Below, in pieces: positions 28,130 through 37,041 of a DNA stretch of 58,640 bases. Made by a program: the position numbers and the translations under genes. Position 1 is the stretch's first letter. The number at the start of each line of letters is the position of its first letter. Below the pieces are notes generated by a model. That model was not told where the DNA came from, did not search any database, and saw only the letters and a program-made list of their open reading frames with translations. This stretch comes from Acidobacteriota bacterium. Lineage in GTDB: Bacteria > Acidobacteriota > Vicinamibacteria > Vicinamibacterales > SCN-69-37. The DNA lies in contig SHUF01000011.1 in NCBI GenBank assembly GCA_009694745.1, positions 1 to 58,640 of the forward strand. The letters are read 5' to 3'.

Positions 28130-28663
28130 TCAGCGAGCCACGACTCCCGCCGTGGCACTCGCCGGCCCAGTCAGCGTGGGCGCCTTATCGGGAGCCGCCC
28201 GACCGTCAGACTTTGGTTCGGTCCCCGAACGCTGCATATCGATGGCACCTCGGAAGTGCGCGCCTTCGGAAATGGCGATCCGCGGTGCCGCCAAGTCGCC
28301 ATCCACCGAGCCGGTGTCGCGAATCTCCACCTTGTCGGTGGCGGTGATGTTGCCATGCACCTCGCCCAGCACGATCACGACCTTCGCGACGATTTGTGCC
28401 TTGATCTTGCCGCTCGGGCCAATCGTGAGCACATTCTGCCTGAGTTCGATGGTGCCTTCGATGGTGCCTTCGATGGTCAGGTCTTCACTGCCGCTCAGTT
28501 CGCCTTTAACGACGACGCTTTTGCCGATATGCACCTGGTCCCTCCCTGCCGGGGGTGCGGCACCGCCGCCCATGGCCGAAGGCGCCGACGGTGCTGCCTG
28601 TGCCGGCATTGTTGGAGCTGGCGCCGACGACGGCCGCCGTAATGCCTCATCTCGTCCCCACAT
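28130..28663 (-). CDS. Bactofilin (polymer-forming cytoskeletal protein)
   Basis: Self-polymerising beta-helical cytoskeletal protein of 177 residues. The central domain (about residues 46-145) consists of short beta rungs with regular hydrophobic periodicity (HIGKSVVVKGELSGSEDLTI, EGTIELRQNVLTIGPSGKI, VVIVLGEVHGNITATDKVEI). The flanks are Pro/Ala-rich and disordered, as in BacA-type proteins. ATG at 28663; it is the first gene of the minus-strand operon and diverges from the cysteine desulfurase across 52 bases. Confidence 0.92.
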   Translation of the reverse strand: MWGRDEALRRPSSAPAPTMPAQAAPSAPSAMGGGAAPPAGRDQVHIGKSVVVKGELSGSEDLTIEGTIEGTIELRQNVLTIGPSGKIKAQIVAKVVIVLGEVHGNITATDKVEIRDTGSVDGDLAAPRIAISEGAHFRGAIDMQRSGTEPKSDGRAAPDKAPTLTGPASATAGVVAR

Positions 28664-28715
28664 GGCCCTAAGTATACAGCGGGAGTGCTACGATGAATTC
28701 ACCGCGTGCAGATTC

Positions 28716-29915
28716 ATGCAGATCTATCTTGACCACAACGCCACGGCCCCGCCAGCGCCGGGTGTGGTGGATGCCGTCTGTCGCGTCCTTCGCGACACAC
28801 AGGGCAACCCGTCATCGATTCACGCGCCCGGTCAGCAGGCGCGTGCAGTCCTCGATGACGCCCGCCGCCGCGTGGCCGAACTCATCGGCGCGCGGGCCAG
28901 CGATCTCGTGCTCACCGGCAGCGGCACTGAGGCCGACAACCTCGCCATCCGGGGCGCGGTCGAGGCCCTCCACACCGGCGATCGCCGCCATCTCATCACG
29001 ACGGCTATCGAACACGAGGCTGTGCTCTCCACCTGCGGGGCGATGGAGGCCCGAGGATGGCGCGTGACGCGCCTGCCTGTCGACCGCTCGGGCATCGTCA
29101 CTCCCGCCGCGCTCGCCGCCGCTATGCACGAGAATCCGGACACGGGATTCGTCAGCGTCATGCACGCTAACAACGAGGTGGGCACGCTCCAGCCCATCGT
29201 CGAACTTGCCGCGCTGGCGCGTGCCCACGGCGCATGGTTCCACACCGACGCCGTACAGACCGTGGGTAAGGTACCCGTGTCGGTGGACGCGCTTGGCGTG
29301 GACATGCTTTCGCTCTCGGGCCACAAGTTCGGCGGCCCCAAGGGCACGGGCGCGCTGTGGGTGCGCCGAGGGATCCGACTCGTTGCCCAGCAGACGGGCG
29401 GCAAGCAGGAACGCTCGCGACGGGCGGGCACCGAGAACGTCGCCGGGCTGGCAGGCCTCGGTGTCGCGGCCGCGTATGCGCGCGCCACGCTGCAGGTGCA
29501 TGCCCCCGCAGTCGCCACCCGCCGCGACCGGCTTGAGCGCGCGCTGCTTGACGAGGTGCCTGGTGCGCACGTCAACGGCGCCACCGAGTCACGTGTGCCC
29601 AACACGACCAACATCAGCTTCGACGGCGTCGAGGCCGAGCTGTTGGTGATTGCCCTCGACCTCGAAGGCATCGCCGTGTCCACCGGATCGGCCTGCTCGT
29701 CAGGCTCCCTCGAACCGTCCCATGTCCTGACCGCCATGGGACTCTCGGCCGCTCGCGCACGGACGTCGTTGCGATTCAGCCTGGGCGCTGACACGACCGA
29801 CGCCGACATCGACGCGGTGGTCGCGCGGATCCCCGCGCTTGTGGACAAACTGCGCCGCCTGAGTCAGACAGCGGCCTCTGTCGGAAACAGGCCCGCTGTC
29901 GGAGCAAACACATGA
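28716..29915 (+). CDS. Cysteine desulfurase (NifS/IscS-like)
   Basis: PLP enzyme of 399 residues that takes sulfur from cysteine and passes it on as persulfide. It begins MQIYLDHNATAPP, the family hallmark, at ATG 28716; the frame is open much further upstream but that part is antisense to bactofilin. The PLP lysine is in SLSGHKFGGPKGTG and the catalytic cysteine in STGSACSSGS. Directly followed by mnmA with an ATGA overlap, so its main role is probably to supply sulfur for tRNA 2-thiouridine. No IscU or Fe-S scaffold gene is adjacent. Confidence 0.94.
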   Translation: MQIYLDHNATAPPAPGVVDAVCRVLRDTQGNPSSIHAPGQQARAVLDDARRRVAELIGARASDLVLTGSGTEADNLAIRGAVEALHTGDRRHLITTAIEHEAVLSTCGAMEARGWRVTRLPVDRSGIVTPAALAAAMHENPDTGFVSVMHANNEVGTLQPIVELAALARAHGAWFHTDAVQTVGKVPVSVDALGVDMLSLSGHKFGGPKGTGALWVRRGIRLVAQQTGGKQERSRRAGTENVAGLAGLGVAAAYARATLQVHAPAVATRRDRLERALLDEVPGAHVNGATESRVPNTTNISFDGVEAELLVIALDLEGIAVSTGSACSSGSLEPSHVLTAMGLSAARARTSLRFSLGADTTDADIDAVVARIPALVDKLRRLSQTAASVGNRPAVGANT

Positions 29916-31003
29916 CGCGCGTCGTCGTCGCCATGTCCGGTGGTGTGGATTCGTCGGTGGCCGCAGCGCTGATGGTGGAAGAGGGCTACGACGTAGTGGG
30001 CCTCTCGATGCAGCTGTACGATCAGCGCGAGACTGAGGACGGCGCGCCGAAGTTCGGGTCGTGTTGCAGCATCGACGACCTGTACGATGCGAAGCGAGTG
30101 GCCCAGCAGCTGGGATTCCCTCACTACATCGTGAACTTCGAGCGTGAGTTCAAGGCCACCGTCGTAGACAACTTCGTGCGGGAGTACTCAGCCGGCCGGA
30201 CGCCGATTCCGTGTGTGCACTGTAATGCCGACCTGAAGTTTTCCACCCTCGCCGAACGCGCGGCGGGCCTGGACGCCTCGGCGGTGGCCACGGGGCACTA
30301 TGCGCGGGTGGTGTTTGACGAGGATGACCGGCGTTACCGTCTCTTGCGCGGCGTGGACCCCGGCAAGGATCAGTCGTACTTTCTGTTCACGCTGACGCAG
30401 GATCAGCTGGCGCACGCACGGTTCCCTGTTGGACACCTGAACAAGACCGAAGTGCGCGCCCATGCAGAGCGGCTTGGGCTGTCGGTGGCCGACAAGCCCG
30501 ATAGTCACGAAATCTGTTTTGTGCCTGACGGCAACACCGCGCGGTTTGTTGAGCGGCATGCTCCTCAGGCGCCCGCCCGCGGCGAAATCGTGGATGCCGA
30601 GGGACAGGTGCTTGGCGAACATGGCGGCGTGCATCACTTCACCGTGGGCCAGCGCAAGGGCCTTGGCCTCAGCACGGGCTCGCCACTGTATGTGCTGAAG
30701 CTCGAACCCGTGGGCGAGCGCGTGGTCGTTGGTGCGCGCGAGGCGCTGGGCAGCCACGAACTTACGGCCACGGGCGTGAACTGGATTTCCGGCACGGCAC
30801 CCGAGGGACCGACCAGAGTCACCGCGCGCATCCGGCATCGTCACCAGGACGCGCCCGCGACGGTCGTTTCGACTGGAGACGGCACGGCGCACCTGCGGTT
30901 TGACGACCCGCAAGTGGCCATCACGCCTGGCCAGGCGGTGGTGTTCTACGAGGTCGCGGACGCCGCGAGTGTGTTGGGCGGCGGCTGGATCGACTCGAGA
31001 TAA
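29912..31003 (+). CDS. mnmA: tRNA-specific 2-thiouridylase MnmA
   Basis: Adds sulfur at C2 of U34 in tRNA-Lys, -Glu and -Gln. The 363-residue protein has the PP-loop [13 protein letters not shown], the first catalytic cysteine in [10 protein letters not shown] and the second in [10 protein letters not shown], and the C-terminal GQRKGLGLS and GQAVVFYE segments. The coding end runs 58 bases past the trxB stop on the other strand, so the genes overlap tail to tail. Two of its likely tRNA substrates (Lys-UUU, Glu-UUC) are encoded in this window. Confidence 0.95.
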   Translation: MTRVVVAMSGGVDSSVAAALMVEEGYDVVGLSMQLYDQRETEDGAPKFGSCCSIDDLYDAKRVAQQLGFPHYIVNFEREFKATVVDNFVREYSAGRTPIPCVHCNADLKFSTLAERAAGLDASAVATGHYARVVFDEDDRRYRLLRGVDPGKDQSYFLFTLTQDQLAHARFPVGHLNKTEVRAHAERLGLSVADKPDSHEICFVPDGNTARFVERHAPQAPARGEIVDAEGQVLGEHGGVHHFTVGQRKGLGLSTGSPLYVLKLEPVGERVVVGAREALGSHELTATGVNWISGTAPEGPTRVTARIRHRHQDAPATVVSTGDGTAHLRFDDPQVAITPGQAVVFYEVADAASVLGGGWIDSR

Positions 31004-31914
31004 CGTTCGGCATCAAGCGCCGCCATGCAGCCCGATCCCGCAGCGGTGATCGCCTGGCGGTACACGTGGTCCTGCACGTCACCACACGCAAACACGCCTT
31101 CGACGCTCGTGCGCGATCCGTGGTGGGTGATGAGATAACCGCCGGCGTCGGCTTCGAGCTGGCTCTTGAACACACTGGTGTTCGGCGTGTGGCCGATCGC
31201 GACGAACACGCCCTCGATGGCCACCGTCTTCTGCACGCCCGTCTTGAGATTGCGCAAAACGATACCGTTGACTGCGCCCGCAGCTGGATCGAGCATCTCG
31301 AGCACTTCGCTGTCCCACTCGACCACAATCTTCGGGTTCGCCAGTGCCTTGTCCTGCATGATCTTCGACGCGCGAAACGCATCGCGCCGATGCACCAGCG
31401 TCACCTGCGACGCGAAGCGCGTGAGGAAGATCGCCTCTTCGAGCGCCGAGTCTCCCCCGCCCACCACCGCAATCGGCTTGCCGCGAAAGAAGAACCCGTC
31501 ACACGTGGCGCACGTGGACACGCCGTGCCCCATCAACGCGCGCTCGGATGGCAGGCCCAGCAACTTGGCCGACGCGCCCGTCGCGATGATGAGCGTCTGC
31601 GTTTCGAAGCGATCGTCGCCGACGGTGAGCACAAACGGCCGCGAAGAAAGGTCCACAGAATGCACATGGCCGCGCACGATCTCTGCGCCAAATCGCTCCG
31701 CCTGCTCGCGCATGGCCGCCATGAGATCGGGCCCCATGATGCCGTCACGAAAGCCAGGGAAATTCTCCACCGCCGTGGTCAGCATCAACTGACCGCCGGC
31801 CTCCAGGCCTTCAATCACCAGAGGTTTCAGATTGGCGCGAGCCGAATACAACGCGGCCGTCAGGCCGGCGGGGCCCGATCCGATGATCGTGACCTCCCTC
31901 GACTGCGCGGCCAT
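30946..31914 (-). CDS. trxB: Thioredoxin-disulfide reductase
   Basis: NADPH-dependent flavoprotein that reduces thioredoxin, 322 residues. FAD motif [15 protein letters not shown] lies at the start, the redox pair is in CATCDG, and the NADPH motif is [12 protein letters not shown]. The C-terminal FAD motif [13 protein letters not shown] is present. After the usual end ([11 protein letters not shown]) the protein carries an extra Pro/Ala tail of about 15 residues encoded within the mnmA overlap. The start forms a TGATG junction with the trxA stop. Confidence 0.95.
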   Translation of the reverse strand: MAAQSREVTIIGSGPAGLTAALYSARANLKPLVIEGLEAGGQLMLTTAVENFPGFRDGIMGPDLMAAMREQAERFGAEIVRGHVHSVDLSSRPFVLTVGDDRFETQTLIIATGASAKLLGLPSERALMGHGVSTCATCDGFFFRGKPIAVVGGGDSALEEAIFLTRFASQVTLVHRRDAFRASKIMQDKALANPKIVVEWDSEVLEMLDPAAGAVNGIVLRNLKTGVQKTVAIEGVFVAIGHTPNTSVFKSQLEADAGGYLITHHGSRTSVEGVFACGDVQDHVYRQAITAAGSGCMAALDAERYLESIQPPPNTLAASATS

Positions 31915-32243
31915 CAGAGGTGCTTGTCCAGGGCCTTCTTGAACTCGGCTTTGTCGGCCACCCCGACGATCTGCTCCACCACCTGGCCACCCTTGAAGAG
32001 CATCACCGTGGGGATGCCCCGCACCATGTATTTCACGGTGATCCCCGGGTTCTCATCGACGTTGAGCTTGCCCACCGAGACACGACCGGCGTAATCGCCC
32101 GCAAGCGCGTCAATCGTCGGTCCGAGCGCGCGGCACGGGCCGCACCACTCCGCCCAGAAATCCACCAGCACCGGCGTGCTCGCCTGCAGCACAGTGGTGT
32201 CGAAGTTGTCGTCCGTAAATGTTGTTACCTTGTCAGAAGCCAT
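31914..32243 (-). CDS. trxA: Thioredoxin
   Basis: 109-residue thioredoxin with the active site WCGPC (within [16 protein letters not shown]) and the cis-proline segment [15 protein letters not shown] at 32243 gives the normal N-terminus; codons before it belong to the upstream end of glgA. Its stop shares one base with the trxB start, so the redox pair forms an operon downstream of glgA. Confidence 0.96.
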   Translation of the reverse strand: MASDKVTTFTDDNFDTTVLQASTPVLVDFWAEWCGPCRALGPTIDALAGDYAGRVSVGKLNVDENPGITVKYMVRGIPTVMLFKGGQVVEQIVGVADKAEFKKALDKHL

Positions 32244-32269
32244 GAATCGCTCGTCCTCTCGAACCGGTC

Positions 32270-33790
32270 TCACTCGGCCCATCGCAGGGCGGCCGCATAC
32301 CGCGCCTGTCTATACACTTTGACATACTCCCGAGCCGACGGGCCCCATGAGTGATCTTCGCTCATCCCTTCGCGCATCAGGGCCGCCCACGGGTCCGTTC
32401 TGTGATAGATCCGCAGCGCCTGCCGCACCGTGCGCAGCAACGCCTCAGGCGTGGCGTCGCGAAACTTGAAGCCGTTCGCGCGCCGCGCGCGGGGCGCGTA
32501 ACCCCGCACCGTGTCGTCAAGTCCTCCGACCGCCCGCACCACTGGCACGGTGCCGTAGCGCAGGCTGTACATCTGATTGAGCCCACACGGCTCGAACCGC
32601 GAAGGCATCAGGAACAGGTCTGCGCCGGCCTCAATCAGGTGCGCCACGCCTTCGTCGAAGCCGATCCGCACCCCCATCCTAGAGGGGAATCGTCCGGCCA
32701 GTATCTTGAAGGCGGTTTCGTAGTGCGAGTCGCCGCTGCCGAGTACCACCCAGGTGGCGTCGAGTTGCATCAGCTGCTCTGTGGCCGCCAGCACCAGGTC
32801 GCACCCTTTCTGGTCCACCAGCCGCGACACAATCCCGATGACCGGCCTCGCCAGCGCATCGTCGCCCACCGGCAGGCCGAAGAGGTCAAGCAACGCGCGC
32901 TTGTTCTGGCGCTTGCCTGTCAGATCATCCGCTGAGTAGTGAGCCGTCAGAAAAGCATCGGAGGCCGGATCCCAGACCGACGTATCGATCCCGTTCAGGA
33001 TGCCGACGTACCGATCGCCCACCGCACGCAACACGCCGTCAAAACCGAACCCACACTCGGGCTGCACCGTCTCGAGCGCATACGCAGGGCTCACGGTCGT
33101 CACCATGTCGCTCGACGCGATGCCGCACTTCAGGTAACTCAACTGATCCCAGAACTCGCCAACGGCCAGCGTGAACATGTCCCAGCCCAGCCCCAGGCGG
33201 CTCACCACATCCTTGGGAAACAGGCCCTGATAGGCAAGGTTGTGAATGGTCATCACGAGGCCCGCACGGGCCACCCGCGTCCAGCGGGCCGGCTGCTGCC
33301 GGATGAGAGCAGGCACGAGGCCCGCCTGCCAGTCGTGCGCATGCACAATGTCGATGCGGCCGCCATCCACATCGTGCTGAGCGAAGTCCAGGGCCGCGTG
33401 CGCGAGGCCGGCAAAGCGTTCCGCGTTGTCGGGATGGTCGCGGCCACCACGCGCGTAGAGTCCGTCGCGATCGTACCAATCCGGCACGTCCACGCCAACG
33501 ACGCGTCGCCTGGCGCCCTGCGCCAGCACATGCAAACTCCCCCGCCAGCGTCGAGTTCCCAGGGTGATTTCGAGGGGGCGGATCTCGGCGCCAGGCAGGG
33601 CCATGCCGCGATACAGCGGGAGCACCGTCGTGACCCGGTGCCCGAGCGCGTCAAGCGCCAGCGGCAACGCGCCGACGACGTCGGCGAGGCCGCCGGTCTT
33701 GGCCCAGGGCGCGACTTCCGATGCGATGTGCAGAACGCCGAGCCGAGGCGTACGGCCGGCGAGGGACTTGCGGGGACGACTATCGCTCAA
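32270..33790 (-). CDS. glgA: Glycogen synthase
   Basis: ADP-glucose-dependent GT5 glycogen synthase, 506 residues. The ADP-glucose motif appears as APWAKTGGLADVVGALP. The C-domain contains IGIVSRLVDQKGCDLVL and the catalytic E-x7-E-type stretch MPSRFEPCGLNQMYSLRYG. Length is typical for bacterial GlgA. No glgC or glgB is in the window. Its first 11 bases lie inside the end of the D,D-carboxypeptidase gene. Confidence 0.95.
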   Translation of the reverse strand: MSDSRPRKSLAGRTPRLGVLHIASEVAPWAKTGGLADVVGALPLALDALGHRVTTVLPLYRGMALPGAEIRPLEITLGTRRWRGSLHVLAQGARRRVVGVDVPDWYDRDGLYARGGRDHPDNAERFAGLAHAALDFAQHDVDGGRIDIVHAHDWQAGLVPALIRQQPARWTRVARAGLVMTIHNLAYQGLFPKDVVSRLGLGWDMFTLAVGEFWDQLSYLKCGIASSDMVTTVSPAYALETVQPECGFGFDGVLRAVGDRYVGILNGIDTSVWDPASDAFLTAHYSADDLTGKRQNKRALLDLFGLPVGDDALARPVIGIVSRLVDQKGCDLVLAATEQLMQLDATWVVLGSGDSHYETAFKILAGRFPSRMGVRIGFDEGVAHLIEAGADLFLMPSRFEPCGLNQMYSLRYGTVPVVRAVGGLDDTVRGYAPRARRANGFKFRDATPEALLRTVRQALRIYHRTDPWAALMREGMSEDHSWGPSAREYVKVYRQARYAAALRWAE

Positions 33791-34829
33791 CGATATCGCC
33801 GCCGCCTATCAATCCGTTCGCGCGTCCCACGACCCAGTTGAAGAGGTGGCGCGCCTCGGCGAACCGAAGTGTGCTGTTGGTGGCGCCGAGCACCACGACT
33901 GCCACCTGGCTACCGTGCGGAATCTGCAGCAACGTCGCGAAGCAGTAGCCAGCTTTCCTGATGAAGCCCGTCTTGCCTGCGACGATGTCCATGCCGGTGC
34001 CGAGAAGCTTGTTGGTACTGTGAATCTTGATGACGCGCCGGTTGGTGCGCACCTGGTATTGCGCCGCACTCATGACCGAGGCGAGCTGCGGGTTGGCGCT
34101 GGCAAACGCAATGAGATGCGACACGTCGTACGCCGATGACACATTCCGATCGTCAAGGCCCGAAGGGTCGGCATAGTGGCTGTTGGTCAGGCCCAGCTGC
34201 CGCGCCATGTCATTCATACGCGCGATGAATGCCGGCGTGCCGCCTTCAGAGGTGCGCGCGAGGATGCGGGCGGCTGCGTTGTCGGAGGCAATCAGCGTGA
34301 GGTTGAGCACGTCGCGCAGGGCGAGCGTTTCACCAGCGCGCAGATAGGTGACGTTTGCGCCGCGGACATCGGCGGTGACCACGGTGACCTGACGGCTCAA
34401 ATCCGGCTCGTCGGCGATGAACGCCACTCCCGTCATCAACTTTGTCAGACTGGCAATCGAACGCCGGTCGTGTGAATTTGCTTCCCATAGCACTTCGTTT
34501 GTCTGAGGGTTGAACACGATCGCCGCGGCGGCACGCACGTCGGGAACGATGTTGCCGAGCGCGTCTTTCTTGTAGCGCGGCGTATTGGCCTCGCGCACCA
34601 TGCGGGCGGCTGCGGCCGCACGCGCCAGGGCGGCGGCACGGGCACGCGCGGCTCGGGTGCGGGTGGCTGCGCTTCGGGTGGTTGTGGGCCTTACCAACGA
34701 TTTCTGGGTGGTGGAGGTCTTCGCGGGCGGGCGCGATTGCGCCGCGGCCTGACCAACGAACGAAGCGCAGCACATGACTGCCAGCGCTGCAATGGAAACC
34801 GCTCGATTCAGTCGGCCGTACACATACAC
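33780..34829 (-). CDS. D-alanyl-D-alanine carboxypeptidase/endopeptidase (peptidase S11)
   Basis: Exported low-molecular-weight penicillin-binding protein acting on peptidoglycan. Using GTG at 34829 (GGAGGG 6 bases upstream) the protein has 349 residues: a signal peptide (AVSIAALAVMCCASF), a striking Arg/Ala/Thr-rich linker (about 50-79), then the transpeptidase domain with S-L-T-K (127-130), S-D-N (182-184) and K-T-G (286-288). The PBP5-type C-terminal beta domain is absent, so PbpG/PBP7-like. The frame is open further upstream but without coding character. Confidence 0.92.
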   Translation of the reverse strand: MYVYGRLNRAVSIAALAVMCCASFVGQAAAQSRPPAKTSTTQKSLVRPTTTRSAATRTRAARARAAALARAAAAARMVREANTPRYKKDALGNIVPDVRAAAAIVFNPQTNEVLWEANSHDRRSIASLTKLMTGVAFIADEPDLSRQVTVVTADVRGANVTYLRAGETLALRDVLNLTLIASDNAAARILARTSEGGTPAFIARMNDMARQLGLTNSHYADPSGLDDRNVSSAYDVSHLIAFASANPQLASVMSAAQYQVRTNRRVIKIHSTNKLLGTGMDIVAGKTGFIRKAGYCFATLLQIPHGSQVAVVVLGATNSTLRFAEARHLFNWVVGRANGLIGGGDIVER

Positions 34830-34878
34830 GTGAAACCCTCCGGCGACCCCATAAGCCCAATCCCCCCGGACGGCCGCG

Positions 34879-34908
34879 ATAGTACCATCCAGATTCGCGG
34901 TTCCGCAA
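34879..34908 (-). promoter_or_regulatory. Candidate sigma70 promoter for the D,D-carboxypeptidase gene
   Basis: Reading the minus strand, TTGCGG (34908-34903) and TACTAT (34884-34879) are 18 bases apart. The predicted start lies near 34872, leaving a leader of about 43 bases with GGAGGG before the GTG at 34829. A TAGTAT hexamer on the plus strand at 34920-34925 could be the -10 of the divergent membrane-protein gene, but I see no matching -35. Confidence 0.5.
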
Positions 34909-34944
34909 CCTGACTCGTGTAGTATCGGCACCTCAGGAGTTTCT

Positions 34945-35544
34945 CTGCACCCTCTCGAAGACAGCGCTCCACGCTCCGAGTCCGAAGCCCTCCGGGCCGA
35001 GGAATTCCGCGCTCTGCGTGCCACGATCCGCGAGCGAGGCACCCTGCGCCTCGGCCTGGCGGCGGCTGGCCTGACCGCCTGGGCCGCCCTGCACGTGGCC
35101 GTTCAGGCGTGGCTGCCCTCCCCGGTCACCCTGCTTGTGCCGCTTCTGGTGCTGGCAGGCGTCTTTGAGGCGATCTTCGCGCTGCACGTCGGCGTCGAAC
35201 GCATCGGCCGCTACCTGCAAGCCGCCTATGAGGCGCACTCAGACAAGGGGCCGCGATGGGAGCACACCGCTGAGGCGTTTGGCCGCGCCGCCACGGACCC
35301 GGCCGGCAAGCTCGACGCACTTTTCGCCGTCGCGTTCGTGTCGGCCACCCTGCTTAACCTGGTCCCCGTCATTCTCCTCACGGCCGGGCCCGGGCAGGCC
35401 GACCCAGGCGTCTTTGTGGAACTGGCCCTGTATGGCGGACTGCATCTGGTCTTCATCGTTCGGGTGGTCCGTGCCCGTCGCTTTGCCAGCCGCCAGCGGG
35501 CCCAGGAACTGAGCCTCTTCGAGCGACTCGGCCGCCCCGACTGA
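34945..35544 (+). CDS. Four-helix integral membrane protein of unknown function, probable CTG start
   Basis: I do not recognise the family. The first ATG/GTG/TTG in frame is GTG at 35095, but that would cut through the first hydrophobic helix. The 50 codons before it look coding: a charged segment rich in Glu/Arg (SESEALRAEEFRALRATIRE) followed by the start of a helix (LRLGLAAAGLTAWAAL). A CTG at 34945 stands 5 bases after AGGAG (34935-34939), and no ATG, GTG or TTG exists between the in-frame stop at 34852 and 35095. With the CTG start the protein has 199 residues and four membrane segments (about 35-57, 61-82, 118-143, 155-176), then a basic tail. Confidence 0.7.
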   Translation: MHPLEDSAPRSESEALRAEEFRALRATIRERGTLRLGLAAAGLTAWAALHVAVQAWLPSPVTLLVPLLVLAGVFEAIFALHVGVERIGRYLQAAYEAHSDKGPRWEHTAEAFGRAATDPAGKLDALFAVAFVSATLLNLVPVILLTAGPGQADPGVFVELALYGGLHLVFIVRVVRARRFASRQRAQELSLFERLGRPD

Positions 35545-35754
35545 ATCCAAGCGATTGTTTCAATCAATCCAACGGTCGTGGCCAGACTGACACAGCCTGG
35601 ACGCCGTCGTCGGCGCTCGTACTGCAGTCCTGGGCTGGATCGACCGATTATTCAGCCAGGAACTTCAATGCAGACATCACTCACGGCCAAGGCGGAGTCG
35701 GGCACGTTGCTTGCATTAGCGAGCATGCAGAGAGGATTGGAGGAAGTCACTGCC

Positions 35755-35961
35755 ATGAGCCTGGTTCGTTTGATGGGGTTCACGACGCTGACATGTGGGT
35801 GCGTGACGGGTCGATACCGTGAAGAGGGATCGAAGCGGGAAGTCACCTACATCGAGGAGAAGAGCACGGTGTGCGTCTCTTCGGGCCACGTCCGGAATCA
35901 GCCTGTAAGCGCCGACCGCGTGGCGCACGGGTTTACTCCGACGGCGGCGGTTCGGGCGTAG
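35755..35961 (+). CDS. Small cysteine-containing hypothetical protein
   Basis: 68-residue protein lying in the otherwise gene-free stretch 35545-36016. It starts MSLVRLMGFTTLTCGCVTGRY, with a C-x-C pair and a third cysteine in EEKSTVCVSSGH followed by histidine; the rest is polar. GGAGGA (35739-35744) stands 10 bases before the ATG at 35755. An alternative in-frame ATG at 35668 (AGGA 8 bases upstream) would make it 98 residues. The C-x-C/C-H pattern hints at metal binding, but I know no function. The remaining part of the gap, 35545-35754, shows nothing else I can name. Confidence 0.55.
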   Translation: MSLVRLMGFTTLTCGCVTGRYREEGSKREVTYIEEKSTVCVSSGHVRNQPVSADRVAHGFTPTAAVRA

Positions 35962-36016
35962 TTTTTTCACCCGGGGTCTGTACTTCAGACCCTGAACAGC
36001 CGAGAAGCTTGGTTAC

Positions 36017-36952
36017 ATGGCTCTCGCGCTTCACTCAACACGCCCGGTCCGGCGCCCACGCTCCCTGCGTCCGCCGGCTCCGCGACCCCGTCTCCAACTG
36101 GCCGGCCCCCGATACGAATTCTGCATCGGGACTTCCACTTTTCGCTTCTACCACGACGATTGTCTCTCGGTGATGCCGGCGCTGGAACGCGCCTCCATCG
36201 ACGCGATCGTGACGTCACCTCCCTACAATCTGGGCATCAAATACCGTTCCTACGAGGACGACCTGCCCCGCGGAGAGTATCTGGCCTGGACGGACCAGTG
36301 GCTCCGTGCCGCCTCCAAGGTGTGCGGGCCGCAGGCGTCGCTCTTCCTGAACGTCGGGGCCAAGCCGACCGACCCCTGGATTCCGCTGGAGGTGGCGCAG
36401 GTCGCCCGCGGGTATTTCAAGCTCCAGAACACCATTCACTGGGTAAAGTCGATCGCCATCGACCGCGAATCCACAAGCGAGGCGCTCGGCCTTGAGCGCG
36501 ATATGGCGGTGGGTCACTACAAACCGATCAACAGCGAGCGGTTCGTCAATGACTGCCACGAGTTCATCTTTCACTTCACGCCCGACGGCCGGACCAAACT
36601 CGACCGCCGTGCCGTGGGTGTGCCCTACCAGGACAAGTCCAACGCGGCCCGCTGGGCCGCCGGCGGCGACGGCAAGCGCTGCCGCGGCAACACCTGGTTC
36701 ATTCCTTACGAGACCATCCAGAGCCGCGACCGCGACCGCCCGCACCCGGCGTCATTCCCGCCGAAGGTGCCCGAGCAGTGCCTGCTATTGCACGGCCTGT
36801 CACGCCTCACCACCGTGATGGATCCCTTCCTCGGCCTGGGCAACACCGCGATTGCCGCCGGTCGCCTCGGCGTCAACTTCGTCGGCATCGAAATGGATGC
36901 GCACTATTTGACCGAAGCCGTGGCCAGGGTCAAGAGCGCGCTCCGTCCGTAG
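36017..36952 (+). CDS. Solitary DNA methyltransferase (N4-cytosine/N6-adenine, beta-like class)
   Basis: SAM-dependent DNA amino-methyltransferase of 311 residues. Catalytic motif IV is SPPY (67-70, VTSPPYNLG). The SAM-binding motif I, DPFLGLGNT (269-277), comes at the C-terminus, which gives the beta-class order. RPHPASFP (241-248) is the conserved segment before it. S-P-P-Y rather than D-P-P-Y favours N4-cytosine but does not prove it. The target-recognition region between the motifs is about 170 residues. No restriction endonuclease gene is adjacent, so it is probably an orphan. The first 30 residues are Arg/Pro-rich and may be untranslated. Confidence 0.9.
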   Translation: MALALHSTRPVRRPRSLRPPAPRPRLQLAGPRYEFCIGTSTFRFYHDDCLSVMPALERASIDAIVTSPPYNLGIKYRSYEDDLPRGEYLAWTDQWLRAASKVCGPQASLFLNVGAKPTDPWIPLEVAQVARGYFKLQNTIHWVKSIAIDRESTSEALGLERDMAVGHYKPINSERFVNDCHEFIFHFTPDGRTKLDRRAVGVPYQDKSNAARWAAGGDGKRCRGNTWFIPYETIQSRDRDRPHPASFPPKVPEQCLLLHGLSRLTTVMDPFLGLGNTAIAAGRLGVNFVGIEMDAHYLTEAVARVKSALRP

Positions 36953-36976
36953 CTCAGCCCGAGCTACGTTCACACC

Positions 36977-37015
36977 AAAAAAACGCCCCGGCCAGCAATG
37001 CTGACCGGGGCGTTC
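36977..37015 (-). terminator. Rho-independent terminator for the TonB receptor gene
   Basis: A GC-rich hairpin with arms AACGCCCCGG (36982-36991) and CCGGGGCGTT (37005-37014) is extended inwards by a CAGCA/TGCTG pairing. Read on the minus strand it is followed by a run of seven T. It lies about 28 bases after the TonB receptor stop. On the plus strand it also lies just behind the methyltransferase gene (stop at 36952) but has only a weak T-tract there. Confidence 0.85.
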
Positions 37016-37041
37016 GTGTTTGTGCTCGTGCGCGCTGCGCG

